Below, piece by piece: positions 56,600-64,000 of a stretch of 64,000 bases of DNA. The notes beneath the pieces were generated by a model, which saw only the letters and a list, made by a program, of their open reading frames with translations, was not told the DNA's origin and did no database searches. Source of the stretch: Ectobius pallidus (taxonomy: Eukaryota; Arthropoda; Insecta; Blattodea; Ectobiidae); NCBI GenBank assembly GCA_964059195.1, contig CAXKWD010000004.1, positions 120,500,043 to 120,564,042 of the forward strand. Reading direction: 5' to 3'. The position numbers and the translations under genes are program-made. Each line of letters begins with the position of its first letter. The first letter of the stretch is position 1.

Positions 56600-56768
56600 T
56601 GAAACCCAGAATATTGTTTCTGTTTAGCATTACATGAGAATACTTTAGGAGAAAAGATTGTCTGACACTTGGAATCGAACTGCTCAGTCGGCTTTCCGTG
56701 CCAGTATTCTACAAACTGAGCTAGCCACAGCCTGAGCTTGATCAACAGATGAAATTTCTGTCCTATGA
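56600..56768 (-). mobile_element. SINE-C copy with degraded tRNA head
   Basis: AGAATATTGTTTCTGTTTAG and CATTACATGAGAATACTTTAG match the SINE-C body at 60950-61000. Next, in reverse, GGCTGTGGCTAGCTCAGTTT and GTAGAATACTGGCACGGAAA, with AGTTCGATTCC as box B, make the tRNA part. It is more diverged than the pair at 61 kb and lies in the presumed intron just after the exon. Confidence 0.75.
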
Positions 56769-56776
56769 CTGATTAC

Positions 56777-57325
56777 TAGGGTTCGGACCTTATGTTTATG
56801 ACCTTAAAAAGTGCAAAATATGACTGTAAAATGACCTTAAAAATGACTAAATATGACCTTAAGATGACAAAATATGACAAAAAATCCTAAATATCCCTTC
56901 ATAAAAGAACATATTATCTAAAAATAAATGTTCCAATTTAGAACTTTTATGACATTAAATTATTATATCATCAGATAATAACTTTTTAACAATTTTACAG
57001 GTGATTTACAGGTTTATTTGTAAAGAATTTCTAATGTTACCACTGTAACTGTGAACTGAAAATCTTTTAGAAACATGTCTATTGGAAGTTGTTAACAACA
57101 AGGAGGAAAAGGTAATTGTGCTAGCTGAAATATGACGTTAAATTATGAATATGACCGAAATATGACCAATATCATGAAAATGACCAAAATATGACTTTAT
57201 AGGCCTATGCAAAATAAAAACGGTCCGATTACGATAAGAAATGTGCAATTCGTGTTTAATTTGTGTTTTCGGCGAGAATGGGGGTCAGGATAAAAATATG
57301 ACATTTCATAAACATCCGAACCCTA
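56777..57325. mobile_element. hAT-type MITE with 8-bp target duplication
   Basis: The ends TAGGGTTCGGAC and TCCGAACCCTA are inverted repeats, and related TTATGTTTATGACC/CATTTCATAAACAT strings extend them. CTGATTAC flanks both sides (56769-56776, 57326-57333). The interior repeats AAATATGAC(C/T) at least ten times in irregular spacing (56810-56880, 57120-57190). No coding capacity. Inserted beside the SINE-C copy, downstream of the exon. Confidence 0.85.
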
Positions 57326-57333
57326 CTGATTAC

Positions 57334-58952
57334 CCTTAATGGTGGACCTCACTAAAAAGAATTTACGTCATATACAGTATTATGAGGCACACTAATTACT
57401 TTTCTCTTACTTGTGTTTAGGGATTTTCTTCATCATTTGCATATAGAACATACAAAAGATACCGGTGATGATTATAAATGAGTCGTTTTGAAATAAGAGA
57501 TAGGATGTGAATAAGTACGAAACGGCATTTGAATTTAAAAATAAAACTATTATTTTGTTGCAGAAATTAACATTAATACCACAGGGGGAAAGAGAGGGAA
57601 TATTACAAAATTATGAAAACAGAGAGAATTCTGCCATCTGGTGGCATTGTGAAAATATATTTTAATAGGGATGAGAGAAATGGGGGGAAATGGAATATAT
57701 CAGTCAAATAAAAGATTGGAGTTTTGATACACAGGGGGAAAACAAGAATATTGTCCTTGGCATGGTATAAAACTTTACAAAAAGTGTTGGTTATTTTAAC
57801 AATCAACACTTAAAAAAACTCTTCTCATTACTATTTGATTAAACAAGACTCTGTCAGTACAAAACCTTAATAGATTAGTCTTAACCCTTTATATTTGTTG
57901 TCCTCTGTTTTTCAAATTTCGTGACATATCTTGTTTTCCCTTGTGATTTTCACTTATAGGCCTAATGCCCAAGTGTGATTTTTTAATCTATGAAGACCAA
58001 AACGAATGACAGCTTTGCAAGGAAATTAACTGACCATTTGGTATAAGTATATTAGTGTATAATAATCAGGCAGAGAAGTTTTAGAAAGTAAAACCATGAC
58101 CATGCAGTATTGGAGACAATACACCTTACTCAAGCAGGTAGACCGGTGTTAAGGATTATTAGAAGTAAGAAAACAATGTATGTTTAGCTATTTATAGTGT
58201 GCAGTAAAGTTACTTCATTGTTTATTTAAAGTATTGAGTATACAGAAATCTGTTTTACACTGGTTTTTCATTTACATCGTGAGTACAGGTAGGCCTATTA
58301 CAGTATACAATTAATGCATGGAACGTAAATTGCCTGCGATTAGCACGTATATTTTGAGAAACTGCGTGTCACATCACACAATGTACGAGTAATAGGAGTA
58401 AATAACACTTGAGATACCAGTTAGTTGAGATTCCCTGACTGAGTACTGCCACCCTCGTTTAAAATATTTCTTCTTTAGAACATATTTAAGTTCATCACCC
58501 TTATTTGAACAACTGTTTCTGATACCTGTTCTATTGCTTCAAGAGCTTCTGGCATATAGTTGATTGTAAATATGTTATTCTAGTTGCAATAATCCTGCAT
58601 ATTATTCAGAATATATTAAATATCTTCAAGAAAAGCTGGTGAAATTGTCTTTATGCTACAAACGATTCTCCACTTCTCCACAGTTCTCCATTTTTCTGTA
58701 TGGACGAAACACGTCATAGTCGAGTGTCCATCACATTACCTGGGTGCGGTAATATGATTGCTCTGTTTACTTCTAAAACCCATTTGCCTGATAATGTGTT
58801 CATCGTAGGTCAATCAGTAAAAACGTTTACAAAATGGCGAGTAAAAGGTATAATCTGTTATTTATGTTGCCATCAATCGTCCTTATAGCTGTTTGGTGTA
58901 CAGCCTAAAGTTAATCAAAATACGTATAAGTTATCCATCAGCCCAGTGATTG
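57334..58952. other. No gene seen
   Basis: AT-rich, probably intron. The plus frame at 58700-58888 has no recognisable domain. Confidence 0.5.
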
Positions 58953-58956
58953 TTAA

Positions 58957-59140
58957 TGCCGGTTGTCGACCAAGAGCTAAGCAAACTTAGCTTAGCTTAG
59001 CTCGCGTACAGTGTGGGATTTCATATATAGTAGTGCCGGATTTCATATGTAATTTTGTCAGCACAACTACATATGAAATCCCGCACTGTATGTGAACTAA
59101 GCTAAACTAACTTAGCTTAGCTCTTGGTCGACAACCGGCA
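58957..59140. mobile_element. Palindromic MITE in a TTAA site
   Basis: The left arm TGCCGGTTGTCGACCAAGAG is mirrored by CTCTTGGTCGACAACCGGCA. Inside follow CTTAGCTTAGCTTAGCT, CAGTGTGGGATTTCATAT and its mirror ATATGAAATCCCGCACTG. The element is almost wholly one hairpin with a short centre (about 59020-59075). TTAA stands on both sides (58953-58956, 59141-59144), as for piggyBac-type targets, although the end sequence is not the usual CCC/CCY. Confidence 0.75.
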
Positions 59141-59144
59141 TTAA

Positions 59145-60915
59145 ACATTAAACAAAAATTGAAAAATGTGCTACCCTTTCATATGAATAGCAATGAAGTT
59201 CAATTTTACATTATTATTTACGAAGTTTATTAAAGTACAATAGGCCTATGTGATATAACACTAGAAATACACAAGTAATTTTATGAATCTTATACTTAAT
59301 ACATTAAATTATACATGTTATGCATAAGTCAGTCGATTGTTTAAACAAACTGTATACGCCTAAGGGTATTTTTACAGTCAGATATTCCAAATATTTGACT
59401 AATTATGCAGATTAGGTTACTCTAAGTTGGAAATAGTATTGTAATCTTTTAATAGCATGAATATAAGTTTAAATAGTACAGTGTATGGTATTAATCATGA
59501 ACTTGCAAAAACTAAAACAGTTTCGTCAGATAACATCAGCAGAGGATCAGCTAAGAAAAGCTTATGTAATATTAATGTATTAGATGAAAATGAGTCTTTG
59601 ATTTACTCGCCTTCTGCTCCTTGTTTTAGTGGTTATTTGGGAAAATAAATTTATATATAGAAGGTTCGGTATATCATATTCAGTTCACTGAGTTTCAAAA
59701 AGTGGCTGAACTGAAATTCTAGAGCAATTATAATGGTTGTGTTACATTTAAAAATATTTATTGTAAATAATGTAGAGGAAATGTAGACCTTTATTGACTA
59801 CTTCAGATTTAAAGACGCCGAGGTTCAAACACTAATGTGTTTGAACTTTAAAAGCAAACAAAAATCATATAATTTGTGCATTTTTAAATTCTTATAGCTG
59901 TATCTCCAATCCCAAGATTGAAGAAAACACTTAAGATTATCCCAAGAACTTTGCATAATGATGGTTTAAAACCAACTGCGATGATAAAGTCAAATGCGCT
60001 GATGGAAAATTCAACCCTACTTAACTTTAGCAGAATTGTCTTGAAACTCTATTCCTTCTAATTATCTCATTATAATAATTCGGAGTTGAGCCGTGGGAAG
60101 AAAATTCGCACGATAAAGTTGCAAACTTGCTCCAGTATATTTGATACCAGTCTCTCACGCCCATTGTAACATCTCTGTGTAGTTGAATCTAAATTCACAT
60201 GGTGTTGGCATCAAAGAGAGACGCAGTTCTGTCCATTAATTTATTTCCTGGAGCAGTATCTGTGAAGAAGCAGAGTAACTTGAGACTAATTTGCTTCATT
60301 CTATGATTTATATGGCACGGGAAGGAGATAAAGAGACATGATTTTAGATGATATTTAGATTCAATTGTATTTATACAAGTATAGGTTATTCTCTCGGTAG
60401 AATTCAGCCCACGGCAGTATACCTTATGTTCTTCCCGAAGAATAAATTCCATATGTCACATCCACGTAATACAACTGGCAGGATAACTGTCTTATACATT
60501 TCTATTTTTAGATTTCTGGAAAGAGTTTTTGAATTGCATAAATGTAAGCATTTCCTGATTTTAGACACTTAACTGCCTTAATATTAATTGTAACTATAAT
60601 TATTGCTCCCAGATATTGAATTTCTCCACTTGTTAGAATGCTTTATTGGCTATTCAGAAAATTCAACATTGGGAAGTGATTTAAAATCTGCTCCGCCTTA
60701 TCGTCCTGTGAGGAGGCCATGCGGAGAGTAGGTGGATCACCAAGGAGTCCCTCCATGTCCTGATATCCTGCATTTCTTTTTTAATTTACTGACGGCATGT
60801 TCCATTACAGTGAATGTAATACTACTTGCCTCTCCCCTATATGCATTTGTATCTAAGTTCTTAGAAGTGGGAGGTAAAGTCGGTGATGGAAAAAAGAAAC
60901 CAAACCCGGTTTCCA
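59145..60915. other. No gene recognised
   Basis: The plus frame 59457-59648 (63 codons, starting MNISLNSTVYGINHELAKTK) follows a TTTTAATAG string and ends before AATAAA. A terminal exon is conceivable but unsupported. The two opposing frames at 60195-60572 show no known domain. A fragment with GGATCACCAAGGAGTCCCTC (60735) vaguely recalls the SINE at 2225. Confidence 0.4.
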
Positions 60916-61004
60916 CATATATGTATTAGATATATAAGCTTTCATGAACCACAGATTATTGTCTCTGTTGGACATTATATGAGAATATTATAGGAGAAAA
61001 ATTC

Positions 61005-61078
61005 CTCCGACACTGGGACTTGAACCCAGGACCTTTGGCTATTCGCGCCAATGCTCTACCAACTGAGCTAAGCCGGAG
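61005..61078 (-). tRNA. tRNA-like SINE head, left (probably not a true tRNA gene)
   Basis: Folds as a perfect cloverleaf: acceptor CTCCGGC/GTCGGAG, D stem AGCTC/GAGCT-type, anticodon stem TTGGC/GCCAA with loop GCGAATA (would be anticodon GAA), T stem CTGGG/CCCAG with TTCAAGT. Position 33 is C, not the universal T, and the sequence continues into the SINE body; a related degraded copy exists at 56650. It is best seen as the polymerase III promoter of the SINE. Confidence 0.55.
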
Positions 61079-61102
61079 TTCCATCCGGCGCTGTGAATTG
61101 AA

Positions 61103-61176
61103 CTCCGGCTTAGCTCAGTTGGTAGAGCATTGGCGCGAATAGCCAAAGGTCCTGGGTTCAAGTCCCAGTGTCGGAG
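61103..61176 (+). tRNA. tRNA-like SINE head, right (probably not a true tRNA gene)
   Basis: Exact inverted copy of 61005-61078, with the same cloverleaf, the same C at position 33 and the same transition into GGAATTTTTTTCCTATAATA. Box A (TAGCTCAGTTGG) and box B (GGTTCAAGTCC) are perfect. Confidence 0.55.
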
Positions 61177-61227
61177 GAATTTTTTTCCTATAATATTCTC
61201 ATATATGTATTAGTTTATATTAATTTA

Positions 61228-61228
61228 C

Positions 61229-61274
<46 letters not shown>
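61228..61274. repeat. (ATT)n microsatellite
   Basis: About 15 ATT units shortly after the SINE dimer. Confidence 0.97.
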
Positions 61275-61276
<2 letters not shown>

Positions 61277-62570
61277 ATGAGCTCATATTACACTCTTCTG
61301 TAGGTAGAGCTGTAGTAAATTCGCGTCTTTACAGGCCTTGAAAATTACAAAAGTATTAATCTTGTAATATAATAGTTATTTCTATAGTTAATTATCTCGT
61401 TATTGACTAGAGTACAAAGCATTTAATGTTTAAATATAGATAAAAGCAATCTTAGACCTTTACCCCAAAACAAGTCTGGGTCACTTACACACCAGAATTC
61501 TTAAAAATGCAATAAATATCACACATTAAAATAATTTTTCCCACACTTACAAGTTTCTTTTTTATCACCGTTCGTCGCTCTCCTGAAGATTTGCCACTAA
61601 GTTGGGTAGCTATTTATAACCGTTTCTTACGTTGGTCAGCTATTTATAACAGTTCTTTAATTAGGCCACAAGATTGGACGTCATTTATAACCGTACTGGG
61701 GTTATGAAGATTTATCACTGTAGGTGGGATTTTTAGATGTGTAGTAGTTCTGGAGTTCTGATTAAAATAAGGGGTGCCGGGCGTAGTACTCAGGGGTAGT
61801 TATAAGCTAGAGAACTCTTATCTAGGGAAGTGGCTAGAGAAAATCGAGATAACAGTCAAAGGGCGGTGTCAGGAATAATGGTAACTAAAAGTTGAGTCGT
61901 CTTTTCAAATTAATATATATTTTCCAAAGTTTAGTATTTGCTGAAATGCTGAATTAATCGATTTAGTTCTATTAGATGATGTAAGTCCTGATATTTAGTA
62001 GTATTTAGTACGTCGTTAAGGTTCGTAAGTAACACTTTGTAACTTGCTAAATTGTAATAGTAATTACTTCACTTGTACGCGCCGTTGAAAATGTCTATTT
62101 ACTTTTACATTTACTCTCTCGTAGTTTCTATTTGTATTGCGCGGATAATAATGTTCAATCTTACGTTCACAATTAATGGTTCGTAATAATAAAATCAATG
62201 TCTTTACCAAATAATATAAATTACGCGCTTCGACGCTGATAATAACTTCTATTTATATCGCGCGGATTATAATGTTTAAATATCAATATATTGCAAAGTT
62301 ACTTGAGTTTAATAATGTTTAACGTAGTCTTATGTCTGAAGTGTGTCTTGAAGTTCTTTCGTCTAAGCTGTCGTGTGATCAATAGATGACGAGATGTCCG
62401 TGCTTTCTGCTAATATCTTTGTAAGGGGTAGTGGGGGTAAGTAGTTCCAATTGGTTGTGTCTGTGTCTAAGTCTTCTCTGATTGGGGTAAGGTAGTTTCT
62501 TCTGCTATCCGATTTGAAATATATTCCGTTTTTCGTCGTTGAAACAGGCAAGTTGCATCGGTCATTAATT
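61275..62570. repeat. No gene; short degenerate repeats
   Basis: Three ~33-bp units with (G/C)TATTTATAAC(C/A)GT text lie at about 61608-61700. A second pair (TATTTGTATTGCGCGGATAA at 62127 and TATTTATATCGCGCGGATTA at 62249) is direct. Functions unknown. Confidence 0.55.
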
Positions 62571-62897
62571 ACTTGAGCTGTCAAAATTGGCTAGGCGCCA
62601 GCCGGACGGCTCAAGAGGAAGTAGGCGTTACTAGGTTTATGTTTTTATCAATAACTCTGATAACTGAAAGTTATCATAGTTCTGGTTATTTAATCCTGAT
62701 GGGCTATTTTACGGGGCTTCCAATGGTATTAATTTGTAGTGGGTGTGATAAAAATGAAGAGAGTTATTAAGGTTTTTATATTAAAATGATGGAACGGGTT
62801 AATAAAAAGTTATGTGTAATATATCAAACTGTAGGGGCTGTTATTGGCTGTTGATGGGTGTAATTGGTTTCCTTGTCGCTTTTTCCTTAATGGAGTA

Positions 62898-62960
62898 ATT
62901 AATGTTTGAAGTTAGGTGTTATATGGGGAATGAATGTTTGAAGTTAGGTGTTATGTGTGG
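62898..62960 (+). repeat. Two-unit tandem repeat, about 33 bp
   Basis: AATGTTTGAAGTTAGGTGTT is found at 62901 and 62934 with similar following bases (ATATGGGG / ATGTGTGG). The frame 62902-63120 crosses it; no domain is recognisable. Confidence 0.75.
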
Positions 62961-63120
62961 AAGTATAAACAGTAGGGTGCGTATTGTCAATCGTACAGGG
63001 GCTATATATGAGATTGTCGTCTGTGTTGAGTACAAAGTACGGTTACAAGATGTCCGCATAATGATTAAAAAACTCACGCGATGTAAAGATGTCGACGTCA
63101 ATACAAGCGGGATTTTATGA

Positions 63121-64000
63121 TCATTATAATACCCAATCTGGAATTTGAAGAGTGGCGGTGTTTTGTTTTGAATGAAATATGGAAATTTAATTTTTCGATT
63201 CCCTAAAATACTTTTCCATGGCTAAAAGAATTTCGTGGGATTTTCTCTATTGTGGTTTACTTTGATATTAGCTTTTCGATCAATTGTCTTTGTTTTCAAT
63301 ATCTGTTCTTGAAAAATTTAGATCCTTACATCATCTATACTTTTGATTAATTCTGCCGTAATTACACATACACAAATAAATTCATAATCAATAAAATACA
63401 CTTTTAACATAATTTTACCTTAAATTGGTCACTTTTCTTCTTGGTCGTAGTACACATTTTGCTGAGTTCATAGTCCATTTGATTAACTAGTAAAACAAAA
63501 TCATAATTATACCTTATACACAAATAAAATTATAAAATACACTCGAATTTCTTGATATTAATATTAATTTCAATAGCTTCTCGCATAACGCTGATTTTTG
63601 ATGCTAATCCATATGTTGTTGATGTCAAACGTTGGAGTACGCTAATCTTCCTCATTGGTCTACTTAATACACTGATATTATATTCAGATTACACATGTTT
63701 TCTTCCTACTCCTTTTTATCTATTTACCTCATTAATAATCATTTCTTACTGTTCCTTTTTCATTCTTTCAATATTCTTTTACCTTGTTTCCATTATTCTA
63801 ACCTCATAAATCATCTTTTATGTCTTACCTTCACAATTTCTTTATTAATCTCAATACTCATTATCATTCTTTTCTTTCATATTTCTTTTAATACTAGTTA
63901 TCATATTTCCTCATTTATTCTCATATTTCTCACTTCATAACTATCATTACTTCATATTTTCCTCGTAGACATATATTGTACCATCTTAATTATTCACTCA
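63121..64000. other. No gene; pyrimidine-rich strand
   Basis: From about 63680 the plus strand is strongly T/C-rich (CTTTTTATC, TTTCTTTCATATTTC). The frames 63552-63809 and 63695-63940 appear hydrophobic only because of this composition and overlap each other in different frames. Confidence 0.6.

Larger units (their letters stand above)
60930..61199. mobile_element. SINE-C head-to-head inverted dimer with 14-bp target duplication
   Basis: CATATATGTATTAG occurs at 60916-60929 and again at 61200-61213, a long duplication of LINE-type insertion. Between them a minus-strand SINE (body 60930-61004, tRNA part 61005-61078) and a plus-strand partial SINE (tRNA part 61103-61176 and 23 bp of body) face each other across a 24-bp spacer. 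The tRNA parts are identical by eye. Confidence 0.88.

Noticed and set aside
58700..59648. Further exons of the gene at 56170 (frames 58700-58888, 59457-59648)
   Set aside because: Splice context is weak and phase compatibility with the exon end is unproven; left as a possibility only.
61005..61176. Pair of divergent genuine tRNA genes
   Set aside because: Both continue into a SINE body, share one target duplication, have C instead of T at position 33, and a degraded relative exists at 56650.
63552..63940. Small membrane proteins
   Set aside because: Hydrophobicity follows from T/C-rich DNA; two frames overlap and neither has a recognisable motif.
1..64000. CRISPR array or bacterial defence system
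   Set aside because: No regularly spaced short repeats with unique spacers, no prokaryotic gene density; all tandem repeats are microsatellites or minisatellites.

Overview
This is eukaryotic, AT-rich DNA that is poor in genes and dense in repeats. I read it as an intergenic or intronic stretch of a large arthropod genome. The mobile families (mariner, hAT, pogo-like, Jockey- and CR1/L2-like LINEs, Ty3/gypsy, tRNA-derived SINEs) and the very frequent octamer TAGGCCTA suit an insect with a big genome; a cockroach-like insect is only a guess. No operons, ribosome binding sites or bacterial features exist here. Only one host-type coding piece looks real: an exon of about 356 bp at 56170-56525 with good splice sites, from a gene I do not recognise. 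Almost every other open frame is a chance frame or a transposon remnant.

Layout. 1-6 kb: three copies of a composite repeat (tRNA-like segment plus a minisatellite of alternating ~145/~158 bp units) and a tRNA-derived SINE. 8-12.5 kb: two dead LINE fragments and a head-to-head inverted mariner dimer. 12.5-17 kb: a small inverted-repeat element, a pogo-like element with TA target duplications, and pieces of two SINE families. 18.7-25.2 kb: a 1.2 kb inverted-repeat element, an internally deleted mariner, a SINE, and a decayed hAT element with an 8-bp target duplication. 25.2-31.4 kb: mostly featureless.

31.5-35.9 kb: the most unusual object. A retroelement begins and ends with the same U3-type terminus in opposite orientation (1259-bp arms, AATA target duplication). 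Its primer-binding site continues into the complement of an entire mature tRNA-Lys, including the non-genomic CCA, joined directly to a short gag piece with a SAP-like motif. 37.6-50.7 kb: a nest. An outer inverted-repeat element (Harbinger-like, CTC duplication, MADF-like fragment) holds a 9.2 kb gypsy element whose 962-bp LTRs look identical, while its coding region is full of stops and frameshifts. 52-61 kb: a palindromic Tc1/mariner-type element, SINEs, the orphan exon, a hAT-type MITE, a palindromic MITE, and a SINE inverted dimer with a 14-bp target duplication. 61.3-64 kb: short tandem repeats and pyrimidine-rich DNA.

A theme recurs: four unrelated element classes (LTR element, mariner, Tc1-like, SINE) are each present as head-to-head inverted dimers. 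Three of these have clear target-site duplications, so they look like insertions of palindromic DNA rather than rearrangements made in place.
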